A stretch of 64,000 nt of DNA from Ralstonia sp. A12 (GTDB taxonomy: Bacteria > Pseudomonadota > Gammaproteobacteria > Burkholderiales > Burkholderiaceae). Both the position numbers and the translations under genes were made by a program. The notes beneath the pieces are model-generated. The model did no database searches and was not told the DNA's origin. It saw only the letters and a list, made by a program, of their open reading frames with translations. Positions 1 to 8,435 of this stretch are shown here, one piece after another; the stretch's first letter is position 1, and every line of letters begins with the position of its first letter. The stretch spans positions 186,001 to 250,000 of the forward strand of contig NZ_JSZO01000008.1 in the NCBI RefSeq assembly GCF_000801955.1, written 5' to 3'.

Positions 1-884
1 GCATCCCAGGCGAGCACGCATTGCGCGTGGCGTACCTGCTGGCCGGTGCGGCTCATCCAGGTGTCGAGCCGGGCACTGTGCTTCCAGGCGATGCTGCGCA
101 GTGCGTCGCCCGGGCGATAGGCGCGCAGCTGGTCGGCGGCTTCTTCGACCTGGGTGCGGGCGGCGCGTGGGTTGTCTTCCTCGCCAGGGTCGGGGGCGAA
201 GCTGGCCGGCAACGGCGGCACAGAAGACTCAGGCTCGGGATAGACCAGCAGCGTGAGCGGTGCATCGGCATAGCTCCACGCGCGAAACAGACCGAGCGGG
301 AAACGTGTCGATACCGTCAGGCGCGGCAGTTTGAACCAGCCACGCGGCTGCGCGGCAAACGCCAGCGCCGCTACCGTTGCGTCGTGCGCATCGAGCGCGG
401 CCTCGACCGGCGCAGCAGGAAGCGCAACATCATGCGCGCTCACCTCCACACCCACGCGCGCCCACGCTGTGACATTGGCCAGCGCCACGCTCACGTTGAG
501 CGCGTGCCCGGCAAACACGGCCTCACCCGCCGCGCCGCGCACTTCCAGATCGACCAGGTTGCGGTGCGTCTGCCACATGGCAGCGGCCGCCACGCCGGCC
601 AGCACGAACGTCAGCAGAAAACCCAGGCTCACGTTGTAGTTGAGCGAGGTGATGAGCATGACCACGAGCAGCAGCGCAAAACCCACGCCGGCTGCCGTGG
701 GCAAGATGTAGACGTGGTTGCGATCCAGGCGGATGCGGCCTTCGCGTGGTTTGCGCGGCCGTTGCAGAAAACGCTGCACACGCGCCCGCGCGAAGCGGAT
801 GCCCGGCAGTGCGGCCAGACCCGCGAGCAACAGGCGGAACAGCGCACGCAACGGTGCAAGCAGCAGAGAAGTGAAACGCGCCAT
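1..884 (-). CDS. DUF58 domain protein (3' end outside window)
   Basis: I read this frame directly from the sequence: it opens with ATG at 884 and stays open for 294 codons to the left edge, so the C-terminus is missing. A hydrophobic stretch at about residues 55-90 gives two membrane segments. A middle part carries FPLGLFRAW, typical of the family. Near the edge is the DUF58 signature, YRPGDALRSIAWKHSAR. DUF58 proteins are membrane-anchored with a von Willebrand A-like domain and usually act with MoxR ATPases. The MoxR gene lies 12 bp upstream on the same strand, so the two should form an operon. The exact role is unknown; envelope or chaperone-like assembly is the usual family inference. Confidence 0.9.
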   Translation of the reverse strand, partial: MARFTSLLLAPLRALFRLLLAGLAALPGIRFARARVQRFLQRPRKPREGRIRLDRNHVYILPTAAGVGFALLLVVMLITSLNYNVSLGFLLTFVLAGVAAAAMWQTHRNLVDLEVRGAAGEAVFAGHALNVSVALANVTAWARVGVEVSAHDVALPAAPVEAALDAHDATVAALAFAAQPRGWFKLPRLTVSTRFPLGLFRAWSYADAPLTLLVYPEPESSVPPLPASFAPDPGEEDNPRAARTQVEEAADQLRAYRPGDALRSIAWKHSARLDTWMSRTGQQVRHAQCVLAWD

Positions 885-896
885 GGCGCCGTGTGC

Positions 897-1934
897 TTAG
901 GGAATGGCGACCGTATCGAGCAGCCGCTGCGCCAGCGCGGTGGCCGACAACGTACCGCCCGTCGGCAGCAGCCGGTGCGCGGCCACGGCCTTGAACACGG
1001 CCTGCACATCTTCGGGCAGCACGGCATCACGACCATCGATGAGCGCCCAGGCGCGTGCCGCCGCCAGCAGTGCCAGACCGGCGCGCGGCGACAAGCCCAT
1101 CTGCACCTGCGCATCGGTGCGCGTGGCATTCACCAGCGCGAGCACGTAGTCGACCAACGCGGGTGCCACGTGCACAGCATCGGCGGCAACTTGCAATGCG
1201 ACGACCTGCGCGGCGGTCAGCACAGGCTGGATGTCCTGCGGCGCACCGCCACCCAGATACAGCGCACGCTCCGAACTTTGATCGGGATACCCAAGCGACA
1301 GCCGCATTGTGAAGCGGTCCAACTGCGATTCGGGCAGCGGGTGCGTGCCGATCTGATTCAACGGGTTCTGCGTGGCAATCACGAAGAACGGCTCGGGCAG
1401 CGGATACGTGGCACCGTCGTGCGTCACCTGCCCTTCGGCCATCGCCTCAAGCAGCGCGCTCTGGGCCTTGGGCGTGGCGCGGTTGATTTCGTCGGCCAGC
1501 ACCACCTGCGCGAACAACGGACCGGGGTGGAATTCGAACGCGCCCTTCTCTTTCACGTAGATCGACACGCCGATCAGATCTGTCGGCAGCAGATCGCTGG
1601 TGAACTGCACGCGCTGGTATTGCAGCCCGAGCGTGCGGGCCAGTGCGTGCGCGAGCGTGGTCTTGCCCACACCGGGCAAGTCTTCCAATAGCAGGTGCCC
1701 GCGTGCCAGCAGGCACGCCAGCGCCAGACGGATCTGCAACGGCTTGCCGAGCACGATGCGGTCCAGCGCGCGCTGCGCCTGCGACAGCGCCGCCGGCAAA
1801 GACAACGGCTGCACGGGCGCGGTTTGTGTCGGCCGGACAGAAGAGACAGGAGAGAGCGGGACTTGGTTGGGCGTCATCGAATCGGGTGCAGCCGAAGCAA
1901 CAATGCCAGCGAGTGTAGCGGCATCGTGCAGCAC
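897..1934 (-). CDS. MoxR-type AAA+ ATPase
   Basis: 345 residues from this start; an internal ATG at 1877 (residue 20) is equally plausible because the first 50 residues are low complexity. Walker A (LPGVGKTT) is at about residues 86-93 and Walker B (VVLADEINRA) at about 144-153, followed by a sensor-1 type ATQNP. This is the standard MoxR layout. MoxR ATPases are cytoplasmic chaperone-like enzymes that work with DUF58/VWA proteins, and such a partner follows 12 bp downstream. The substrate cannot be read from the sequence. Confidence 0.95.
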   Translation of the reverse strand: MLHDAATLAGIVASAAPDSMTPNQVPLSPVSSVRPTQTAPVQPLSLPAALSQAQRALDRIVLGKPLQIRLALACLLARGHLLLEDLPGVGKTTLAHALARTLGLQYQRVQFTSDLLPTDLIGVSIYVKEKGAFEFHPGPLFAQVVLADEINRATPKAQSALLEAMAEGQVTHDGATYPLPEPFFVIATQNPLNQIGTHPLPESQLDRFTMRLSLGYPDQSSERALYLGGGAPQDIQPVLTAAQVVALQVAADAVHVAPALVDYVLALVNATRTDAQVQMGLSPRAGLALLAAARAWALIDGRDAVLPEDVQAVFKAVAAHRLLPTGGTLSATALAQRLLDTVAIP

Positions 1935-1961
1935 TCGCGCGCCCGTGACGCGACTACAACA

Positions 1962-2615
1962 TCAGTCCGGTTTGCGCACCGGGATATTGGCATCCAGCAG
2001 GACACGTGCCGTGCGCGGCAAGCTCTTGATCAACCGCGGCGCATCGGTGCCGAATGTCTGGCTGGCGGTATAGGCCCCCTCGATCAGGAAGGCAAGATCA
2101 TCGGCCAGCGCATCGGGATCGGTGGCACCGGCAGCTTCGGCACGATCGCGCAAGCGCGAGAGCAGCAGCGCCTTATTGCGCTGGACGAACTGCCGCGCCG
2201 CATGCGACAGGTCCGGAAACTCCGCCGCCACGTTCACGAACGGGCAACCACGGTAGCCGGGCTGCGAAGCCCGCCCCGACACATCAATAAAGAACTGCAG
2301 CAGTTGCGCGCGCGCGTCGTCCGGGTGCTTGGCCATGCTGGCATTGAAGTAGCCCCAGAAGTTCTGGTCGCTGCGCTCCAGATACGCGAGGACAAGGTCG
2401 TCCTTCGACTTGAACTGGCGGTACAGGCTCATCTTGTTGACGCCGGCCTTCTCCACTACCGCCTCAATGCCCACGGCACGCACGCCTTCGTAGTAAAACA
2501 ATTGACGGGCGGCCTCGAGCAGGCTGGCATGCGCATCCTCACCGCTGATGCGGCGGGGCGGCGGCTTGGGTTGCTCAACGGAAGGAGAAACGGCGCGTGG
2601 ACCGCGTGCTGCCAT
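1962..2615 (-). CDS. TetR family transcriptional repressor
   Basis: 217 residues. After a basic, proline-rich start, a TetR helix-turn-helix sits at about residues 30-80 (EAVVEKAGVNKMSLYRQFKSK), followed by an all-helical ligand domain containing GCPFVN, typical of TetR_C subfamilies. It is transcribed away from the MFS gene at 2749. The 134-bp gap holds two copies of a TTACCG-CGGTAA palindrome, one of them inside a promoter, so repression of the transporter and probably of itself is the natural reading. The inducer is unknown but is probably a substrate of the transporter. Confidence 0.93.
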   Translation of the reverse strand: MAARGPRAVSPSVEQPKPPPRRISGEDAHASLLEAARQLFYYEGVRAVGIEAVVEKAGVNKMSLYRQFKSKDDLVLAYLERSDQNFWGYFNASMAKHPDDARAQLLQFFIDVSGRASQPGYRGCPFVNVAAEFPDLSHAARQFVQRNKALLLSRLRDRAEAAGATDPDALADDLAFLIEGAYTASQTFGTDAPRLIKSLPRTARVLLDANIPVRKPD

Positions 2616-2681
2616 GTGATGACTCCTGCAGACGCAGCGGCAGGCAAACCCCCAGCCGCGTCGGTGACATTCGATTGCTGC

Positions 2682-2710
2682 TTGACATGTTACCGAGCGG
2701 TACCTACCAT
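2682..2710 (+). promoter_or_regulatory. Sigma-70 promoter of the MFS gene with embedded operator
   Basis: A perfect -35 box TTGACA (2682-2687) and a -10 box TACCAT (2705-2710, 4 of 6) are separated by exactly 17 bp. That spacer is filled by the first TetR-type palindrome (GTTACCGAGCGGTACC, 2689-2704). A repressor bound there would cover the core promoter. Confidence 0.75.
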
Positions 2711-2738
2711 CGCAAGCACGTTGTTACCGGTCGGTAAC
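2689..2738. promoter_or_regulatory. Tandem TetR-type operators
   Basis: Two related 16-bp palindromes occur at 2689-2704 (GTTACCGAGCGGTACC) and 2723-2738 (GTTACCGGTCGGTAAC), 34 bp apart from start to start, a little over three helical turns. The second is almost perfectly symmetric. TTACCG-N2-CGGTAA is a common TetR-family operator form. They lie between the divergent tetR-like and MFS genes. Confidence 0.8.
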
Positions 2739-2748
2739 GAATAGCGCA

Positions 2749-4080
2749 TTGTCGAGCCCACAAGAATCGGACGCCCCTCCCATGCAGAGACTTGCCCGCC
2801 TCATTGCCCCACGTTTCCACTACAGCTGGCTCGCCCTGGCCGTGGTGTTCCTGATCCTGCTGTGCGCGGCCGGTACGCGCGCCACGCCCAGCGTGATGAT
2901 GCTGCCGCTTGAGCACGAATTCGGCTGGAGCCGCGGCACGATCTCGCTGGCCATCTCGATCGGCATTGCGCTGTATGGGCTGACGGGGCCGTTTGCGGCG
3001 GCGTCGATGCAGTATTTCGGCATCCGCCCCACGGTGCTGGGCGCGCTGGTGGTGCTGGTCTCGGGCACGGCGCTCTCGGCGATGATGCATGAGCCATGGC
3101 AGATGGTGCTGCTGTGGGGCGTGATGGTGGGCGGCGGCACGGGTGTGGCGGCCATCACGCTGGGCGCGACGGTGGTCAACCGCTGGTTCACCACGCACCG
3201 CGGGCTGGCGATGGGTATCCTCACGGCCAGCTCGGCCACGGGGCAGCTCGTCTTCCTGCCGATGATGGCGGCGGTGGTCGAGCACTTCGGCTGGCGCCCG
3301 GTGGTGCTGATCGTGGCCGGCGCGCTGACGCTGCTGCTGCCGATCGTGTGGCTGCTGCTGCCGGAGTCCCCCAAGAACGTGGGCCTGCGCACCTACGGCG
3401 AACCCGCCGATGCACCAGAAGCCGATCAGGGCCCGCGTGCCAACCCGATCGTACTGGCCATGAACACGCTCGCGCAGGCTGCACGCAAGCGCGACTTCTG
3501 GCTGCTCTTCTTCAGCTTCTTCATCTGCGGTGCCAGCACCAACGGCTACATCGGCACGCACTTCATTGCCATGTGCGCAGACCACGGCATGACGGAAGTG
3601 AAGGGCGCGAGCCTGCTGGCTGCAATGGGGATCTTCGACTTGGTGGGGACCACGCTGTCGGGCTGGCTGTCCGACCGCTACAACAGCCGTGTGCTGCTGT
3701 TCTGGTACTACGGCCTGCGCGGGCTGTCGCTGATCTACCTGCCGTATGCGTTCGGCTTCGAGTTCTTCGGCCTGCCGGTGTTTGCGATCTTCTACGGGTT
3801 GGATTGGATCGCTACCGTGCCGCCGACCGTGCGCCTGACCAATGATGTGTTCGGCAAGGCCGCAGCGCCCATCGTGTTCGGCTGGATTGTCGCCGGGCAC
3901 CAGCTGGGCGCGGCGTTTGCCACGCTGGGTGCGGGCATGATGCGCGCCACGCTGGGCAACTACACGCTGTCGTCGATGATCTCGGGCGGGCTGTGCGTGG
4001 CGGGCGCCTTCCTGGTGCTGCGCATCCACCGCACGCCCAAGCAGGACGCCGAGCGTGCGGGGCAACCGGCTACCGCGTAA
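2749..4080 (+). CDS. MFS transporter
   Basis: Up to 443 residues from TTG at 2749; ATG at 2782 gives 432 residues, starts nearer the first membrane helix, and is perhaps the true start. About 12 hydrophobic segments are visible. Sequence style (WLALAVVFLILLCAAGTRA; FGWSRGTIS after helix 1) is that of the monocarboxylate/OFA-like MFS group, which moves organic anions; the substrate is unknown. It is controlled by the divergent TetR gene through the operator pair upstream. Its stop codon (4078-4080) directly abuts the stop codon of convergent modA, leaving no room for a conventional terminator. Confidence 0.9.
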   Translation: MSSPQESDAPPMQRLARLIAPRFHYSWLALAVVFLILLCAAGTRATPSVMMLPLEHEFGWSRGTISLAISIGIALYGLTGPFAAASMQYFGIRPTVLGALVVLVSGTALSAMMHEPWQMVLLWGVMVGGGTGVAAITLGATVVNRWFTTHRGLAMGILTASSATGQLVFLPMMAAVVEHFGWRPVVLIVAGALTLLLPIVWLLLPESPKNVGLRTYGEPADAPEADQGPRANPIVLAMNTLAQAARKRDFWLLFFSFFICGASTNGYIGTHFIAMCADHGMTEVKGASLLAAMGIFDLVGTTLSGWLSDRYNSRVLLFWYYGLRGLSLIYLPYAFGFEFFGLPVFAIFYGLDWIATVPPTVRLTNDVFGKAAAPIVFGWIVAGHQLGAAFATLGAGMMRATLGNYTLSSMISGGLCVAGAFLVLRIHRTPKQDAERAGQPATA

Positions 4081-4854
4081 TCAGGGTTTCAGGAAACCGT
4101 ACTTGGCCAGCACTGCCTGGCCAGCCGGCGACATCACAAACGCGACGAAGTCAGCTGCCTGCTGCGGCTGCTTCGTGCCCGACGTCACGGCAATCGGGTA
4201 CGTGAGCGACACGTTCAGCGGCACGGGGCTCGCCACCTTCACCTTGTCGGCGGCAATGGCAGCATCGGTGGAGAACACGAGGCCGGCCTCGACCTCACCG
4301 CGCGACACATAGTCCAGCGCCTGGCGCACGTTCTGCGCCAACACCGCCTTGGCCTCTACCGGCTCCCACAGCTTGGCCGCTTCCAGCGCGCGCTTGGCAT
4401 AGCGGCCCACCGGCACCGATGCCGGGTTGCCGATCGCCACGCGCTTCACTTCGGGCTTGGTCAAGTCTGTCAGCGCATGCACGGGCACCGTGCCGGTGGT
4501 CGGCACGATCAGCACGAGCTGGTTGGCAACAAAGTCATGGCGCGTGTCGGTCTTGATGACCTTCTCTTCCACAGCCTTGTTCATCGCTTCCTGATCGGCG
4601 GAGGCAAACACGTCGGCTGGGGCGCCCTTCACGATCTGCTGCATCAGCACATCCGACGCGCCGAAGTTGAGCACGACCTTGGTATCCGGATGCTGCGCTT
4701 CGTACTGCTGGGCGATCGTCTTGAAAGCGTTGGTCAGGCTGGCGGCGGCCGAAACGACCAGATCAGCGGCGTGCACGGGCGCAGCCACGCCCAGCGACAG
4801 CGCAGCAACCAGACCAATGGCGCGCACCTGCGTGCGAAGCGAGAAACGTTGCAT
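4081..4854 (-). CDS. modA: Molybdate ABC transporter, periplasmic binding protein ModA
   Basis: 257 residues with a signal peptide cleaved near residue 29 (PVHA-A). The mature start DLVVSAAASLTNAF and the later NFGASDVLMQQI and GAPADVFASAD segments are hallmark ModA motifs that form the oxyanion pocket. It binds molybdate or tungstate in the periplasm and hands it to a ModBC permease. No modB or modC is adjacent, so the permease must be elsewhere. A ModE-like site lies about 30 bp before the start codon, which suggests repression when molybdate is plentiful. Confidence 0.95.
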   Translation of the reverse strand: MQRFSLRTQVRAIGLVAALSLGVAAPVHAADLVVSAAASLTNAFKTIAQQYEAQHPDTKVVLNFGASDVLMQQIVKGAPADVFASADQEAMNKAVEEKVIKTDTRHDFVANQLVLIVPTTGTVPVHALTDLTKPEVKRVAIGNPASVPVGRYAKRALEAAKLWEPVEAKAVLAQNVRQALDYVSRGEVEAGLVFSTDAAIAADKVKVASPVPLNVSLTYPIAVTSGTKQPQQAADFVAFVMSPAGQAVLAKYGFLKP

Positions 4855-4883
4855 GAGAGACCCAGATGAATGGAGGAATGATC

Positions 4884-4911
4884 GTCGTAATATACGAGTC
4901 GATATAACGAC
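4884..4911 (-). promoter_or_regulatory. ModE-type operator of modA
   Basis: A 28-bp inverted repeat has arms GTCGTAATAT (4884-4893) and ATATAACGAC (4902-4911), matching at 9 of 10 positions. Read as half sites it is CGTAATATA-N6-GATATAACG, very close to the ModE consensus CG-TATATA-N6-TATATAACG. It sits just upstream of modA. Confidence 0.8.
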
Positions 4912-4963
4912 TGGTCAACGCGCCACCGCTCATGCCGGGTATCACGCAGTGGTCATGGGTGTG

Positions 4964-5836
4964 TCAGGTGCTGCGCGCCGCTTCGTCGATGCAATCGGCC
5001 AGGCGGCCGGCAATGGGCTGGCGGCTGTGGCGCGGGCGTTCGATCAGGCCGATCTCGCGGTAGAAGGTGTCGTCGCCCAGGCTGATGGCGCGCACGCCGG
5101 GCGGCCAGGTGCCTTGCGCGGCGGTCTGCGGCGCCAGTGCCACGCCCTGCCTGCGCGCCACGAGCAGCGTCATGCCTTGCAGCTCGTCGAGTTCGATCAC
5201 GTCGTGCGTGGTGATGTGCTGGTCGCGCAGAAACTGGTCGACGCGGCGGCCGCCGAACGAGCGGCGGTCGTAACGGATGAACGGCTGGTGCTCCAGCAAG
5301 ACACGCCAGTCATCGCCGGGCAGGCTGTCGGACACAAGCAGTACGAAAGGTTCGGCCACCAGCGTGCGCCATTCAAGATCAGCCGGCACGGCAAACGGCG
5401 GGCGGATCAGCACGGCCAGGTCGATCTCGCCGGCGTCCACCAGGCCGAGCAGGTCGAGCGACACGCCCGGCAACACGCGCGCACGGCAATGCGGGAATTC
5501 GGTCCGGAACTGCACCAGCGCATCCACCAGGAATGACGTCTGCACCGAGGCAATCGCACCAACGCGCACGAGGCCGCGCTGCTCGCTGCCGCTGGCCTGC
5601 TCGCCAAGCCGGTCGTACAGCGTGACGATGTGCTCGGCCAGCGCCAGCGCGTCGCGCCCTGCGGCATTGAGCGTGGCCGAACGGCCGGTGCGGTCGAACA
5701 ACTGGAAGCCGAGCGACTCCTCCAACCGCTGGATCTGCGCGCTTACCGCCGATTGCGTGAGGCCGATGCGCTCACCCGCGCCCGCAAAGGTGCCGTGCCG
5801 GGCAACGGCGATGAAAGTCTTGAGTTCTCGAAGCAT
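4964..5836 (-). CDS. LysR family regulator
   Basis: 290 residues. The N-terminal winged helix-turn-helix (about residues 3-60, RIGLTQSAVSAQIQRLEESL) is typical of LysR proteins, followed by a two-lobed inducer-binding domain from about residue 90. The neighbours are modA downstream and an MHS transporter upstream, both on the same strand. No divergent target gene is seen, so the regulated gene is unclear; the MHS transporter is one candidate. The 113-bp inverted repeat lies just upstream. Confidence 0.93.
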   Translation of the reverse strand: MLRELKTFIAVARHGTFAGAGERIGLTQSAVSAQIQRLEESLGFQLFDRTGRSATLNAAGRDALALAEHIVTLYDRLGEQASGSEQRGLVRVGAIASVQTSFLVDALVQFRTEFPHCRARVLPGVSLDLLGLVDAGEIDLAVLIRPPFAVPADLEWRTLVAEPFVLLVSDSLPGDDWRVLLEHQPFIRYDRRSFGGRRVDQFLRDQHITTHDVIELDELQGMTLLVARRQGVALAPQTAAQGTWPPGVRAISLGDDTFYREIGLIERPRHSRQPIAGRLADCIDEAARST

Positions 5837-5863
5837 GGGGCGTCTTTCGGGTCTGCTCGACTA

Positions 5864-5976
5864 AGAGCGGCTAACAAAACCCAGCGCAGCGGTCCTGGCC
5901 AGGCGTGCCGACGCAGACAGTACTTGAGTACGGCAAGGAGGCACAACGACGCCAGGAGGGTTTTGTCAGCTGCTCT
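5864..5976. repeat. Long imperfect inverted repeat (REP/BIME-like)
   Basis: Arms AGAGCGGCTAACAAAACCC (5864-5882) and GGGTTTTGTCAGCTGCTCT (5958-5976) are complementary at 17 of 19 positions, with about 75 bp between them that hold a smaller AGTACT/AGTAC palindrome. I associate the arm sequence with a recurrent intergenic element of Ralstonia and Cupriavidus genomes; that is from memory. Only this copy is in the window. It could act as a terminator for the MHS gene ending at 6014. Confidence 0.7.
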
Positions 5977-6013
5977 CAGCAATACGAGATCGGCCCCAAG
6001 CATACTCGTTGGG

Positions 6014-7336
6014 TTACTGCAGCGCCTCCTGCGCCGTCTCGCGCAATCCCGCGAGTGCCATCAGCGCAACCAGCGCGCCGCCCACCAGCAGGAAGCCGGG
6101 CATCAGCAGGTTGCCGGTCTGGCCGATCAGCGCCGTCGCCACATAGGGCGTGATGCCGCCGCCCACAATGGCACCGATGTTGAAGCTGAACGCCATGCCG
6201 GTGTAGCGCACGCGGGTGGGGAACTGCTCGGCATAGGTCGGATAGCCGACCGACTGCACGATCGGCAACGGCAGCGCCACCACCATCATCGCGAGGAGGG
6301 CCAGACCGATGCTGTGCTGGTCCATCAGCAACATCATCGGCAGCACGAGCACCGCGTAGCCGACAAAGCCTGCCGCCAGCACCTTGCGCCGGCCGATGCG
6401 GTCGGACAGCGCGCCGAACACCGGCATCAGAAACGCCATGCTGATGCTCACGAACGCAAGAATCCAATAGACGGTGGTCTTGTCGTACTTGAGGTGCGTG
6501 GTGAGGTAGAGGTTCATGAAGACCAGCCCGACCCAGTAGCCGACGTTCTGGCCGAAGGCGAGCAACGTCACGCGCAGCACGCTCCGACCGTGTTCGCGCA
6601 GCACCTCGCGCAGCGGCGCCTTGGGCGGCTCGTGGTGCGCCTGGAACTGCTGGAACGACACAGATTCCTCGACACGACGGCGCACCATCGACGACACGAT
6701 CACCATCGGGATTGCCATCAGAAACGGCACGCGCCAGCCCCACGCCTGCATCTGCTCAGCGCCAAGGACGGAACTCGTCAGGCCACACACCGTGGCCGCA
6801 AACGCGCCCCCAATCGCCACACCCACCGGCGTAAACGCGCCGTAGAAACCACGTTGGCCGCGCGGCGCCGATTCCGCCACGTACGCCGCCGCGCCCGTCA
6901 CCTCGCCGCCGGCAAAGAAGCCCTGCGCCAGGCGGATCGCCAGCAACAGCACCGGCGCGATCAGCCCCGCGCTGGCTGCCGTGGGCAACAATCCAACCAA
7001 CCCCGTCGCCACGCCCATGCCGATGACGGTCACCAGCAGGATCGCGCGGCGGCCAAGCCGATCGCCCAGGCGCCCCAGCACGATGCCGCCCACTGGCCGC
7101 ATCAGGAATGCGCTGCCGAACACGGCCAGGATGGCAAGCAACGACGCAGTGGCGTTGTCCCCAGGAAAGAACATCGGGCCAATGGTGCTGGCCAGGTAGC
7201 CGTAGACGCCAAACTCGTAGTACTCGATGGCGGTGCCGGCAGCGGCGGCAAGTGCAGCCTTGCGTGCGGTGGTCTTGGCATCAGATACCGCTGGCGCGTC
7301 GGCCAACGGCAAAGCAGAAGCGGGGGCGCTGGACAT
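6014..7336 (-). CDS. MHS family metabolite:H+ symporter
   Basis: 440 residues from ATG at 7336, preceded by a good ribosome site (AAGGAAGAG); longer upstream frames lack one. Twelve membrane helices are expected. MHS hallmarks include EYYEFGVYGYLA at the first helix, LGRLGDRLGRR between helices 2 and 3 and RLAQGFFAGGEVTGAAAYVAE after helix 4. Such inner-membrane proton symporters import organic acids, betaine or shikimate-type compounds; the substrate is unknown. It is a single-gene unit. Confidence 0.92.
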   Translation of the reverse strand: MSSAPASALPLADAPAVSDAKTTARKAALAAAAGTAIEYYEFGVYGYLASTIGPMFFPGDNATASLLAILAVFGSAFLMRPVGGIVLGRLGDRLGRRAILLVTVIGMGVATGLVGLLPTAASAGLIAPVLLLAIRLAQGFFAGGEVTGAAAYVAESAPRGQRGFYGAFTPVGVAIGGAFAATVCGLTSSVLGAEQMQAWGWRVPFLMAIPMVIVSSMVRRRVEESVSFQQFQAHHEPPKAPLREVLREHGRSVLRVTLLAFGQNVGYWVGLVFMNLYLTTHLKYDKTTVYWILAFVSISMAFLMPVFGALSDRIGRRKVLAAGFVGYAVLVLPMMLLMDQHSIGLALLAMMVVALPLPIVQSVGYPTYAEQFPTRVRYTGMAFSFNIGAIVGGGITPYVATALIGQTGNLLMPGFLLVGGALVALMALAGLRETAQEALQ

Positions 7337-7754
7337 AGTGTGGCTCTTCCTTTGGTTTGATGAACACGACATTCCGGCTTCACGCTCTGTGCAATGGCGG
7401 CGTGAATGCCTTGGAATCCGGTATTGGCAAGAGCTATGCCAGCGCAATGGATTCAGTTTTTATTGTTTTTAGCGCAACCGCTCTCCTGGGCAATGGCTGT
7501 GCCCATTTTTCAATCCTGCTTGCTGAATCTCGATTCGCCTCTGGTGCATGGCCTGCACCATCCTTGTTTGCCGCGTCATCAAGCCATCTGCAGCGGCATC
7601 CAGGTTCTGCGAACACGCAGCGCGAACGCTCCCCTGGGTCTTCAAAGAAAACCCGAATACAAGAAAAATGGGGGAAACTTATTTCGTAAAGAAAGACCAC
7701 CAATTGATGATCTTTCTTTACGGGCTGCGTTTTAAAAAACGCAGCCCGAGCGAT
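7337..7754. other. 418-bp intergenic stretch
   Basis: Local GC is lower than in the flanking genes. It must contain the leftward promoter of the MHS gene, but I could not pick boxes with confidence. The right end holds two adjacent stem-loops (7687-7748). Several short open frames exist but none has a ribosome site or recognisable product. Confidence 0.6.
7687..7748 (-). terminator. Double stem-loop after the VOC gene
   Basis: CGGGCTGCGTTTT (7721-7733) pairs perfectly with AAAACGCAGCCCG (7736-7748), giving a 13-bp stem that follows the VOC stop codon at 7755. Next to it TAAAGAAAGA (7687-7696) pairs with TCTTTCTTTA (7711-7720). The first is a likely terminator for the leftward VOC gene; the U-run is within the stem. 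Confidence 0.65.
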
Positions 7755-8189
7755 TTACTTGGCAAACAGCGATGCCATATTGGCAAACGCCTTCATCTCC
7801 ATCGCGTTGCCCGACGGATCAAGGAAGAACATCGTGGCCTGCTCGCCCACCTCGCCCTTGAAGCGGATGTGCGGCTCGATGATGAAGTCGATGCCGGCGG
7901 CGCGCAGCTTGTCGGCAGCAGCTTCCCACTCGGCCATGGAGAGCACCACGCCAAAGTGGCGCACGGGCACGTTGTCGCCATCGACGGCGCTGGTCTGGCG
8001 ATGGCCGACTTCGTCTGGTGCCAGGTGGGCGACGATCTGGTGGCCGTAGAAATTGAAGTCGACCCAGTCCGACGAACTGCGCCCCTCAGGGCAGCCGAGC
8101 AGATCGCCGTAAAAGGCGCGCGCCGCAGCAACGTCGTGCACGGGGAAAGCAAGGTGGAACGGGGCAAGCACAGGAGTCACGTCGCTCAT
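7755..8189 (-). CDS. VOC/glyoxalase-like protein
   Basis: 144 residues from ATG at 8189. The start [25 protein letters not shown] and the repeated beta-alpha-beta-beta-beta pattern mark the vicinal-oxygen-chelate fold. Possible metal ligands are the early His in PFHLAF, the His in VRHFGV and the Glu in AMEMK near the C-terminus. The family includes glyoxalases, ring-cleavage dioxygenases and resistance proteins; this small single-domain form cannot be assigned a reaction. It is a single-gene unit between two stem-loops and a 246-bp upstream gap. Confidence 0.85.
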   Translation of the reverse strand: MSDVTPVLAPFHLAFPVHDVAAARAFYGDLLGCPEGRSSSDWVDFNFYGHQIVAHLAPDEVGHRQTSAVDGDNVPVRHFGVVLSMAEWEAAADKLRAAGIDFIIEPHIRFKGEVGEQATMFFLDPSGNAMEMKAFANMASLFAK

Positions 8190-8329
8190 GATGTGGGGCA
8201 CAGGCCAGAGATGGTTGGAATCAGGCGGCACCGGCACGCAGGAGGGGGGGCCACCCACGCACCAGGCCACGTGGAAAAGTCTATGCGCATCCATTCATCC
8301 ACAAAAGCGATGTTTTTTTGCACTGAGCA

Positions 8330-8339
8330 ACAATATTGT
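8330..8339. promoter_or_regulatory. Possible operator palindrome
   Basis: ACAATATTGT is a perfect 10-bp palindrome in the AT-richer gap upstream of the VOC gene (start 8189). It may be a regulator site; no partner regulator is evident. Confidence 0.25.
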
Positions 8340-8435
8340 CGATGAATCAGGCAAAAAAGAAGCCGCACAACGGCGGCGAAAGAGACACTCGGTAAGCGCA
8401 CCTGCATGGGGTGCAGATGCGCGAAGCGGGAACGG

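Noticed and set aside
21-1691. Long rightward open frame opposite the DUF58 and MoxR genes
   Set aside because: Its translation is rich in Arg, His and Gln with no fold-like pattern, a standard product of the antisense of a high-GC gene. The leftward frames carry clear DUF58 and MoxR motifs.
2704-4065. 453-codon leftward open frame opposite the first MFS gene
   Set aside because: Arg/His/Gln-rich antisense of a membrane-protein gene.
5630-7360. Long rightward open frame opposite the LysR and MHS genes
   Set aside because: Low-complexity Arg/His/Gln composition; the opposite strand encodes obvious LysR and transporter motifs.
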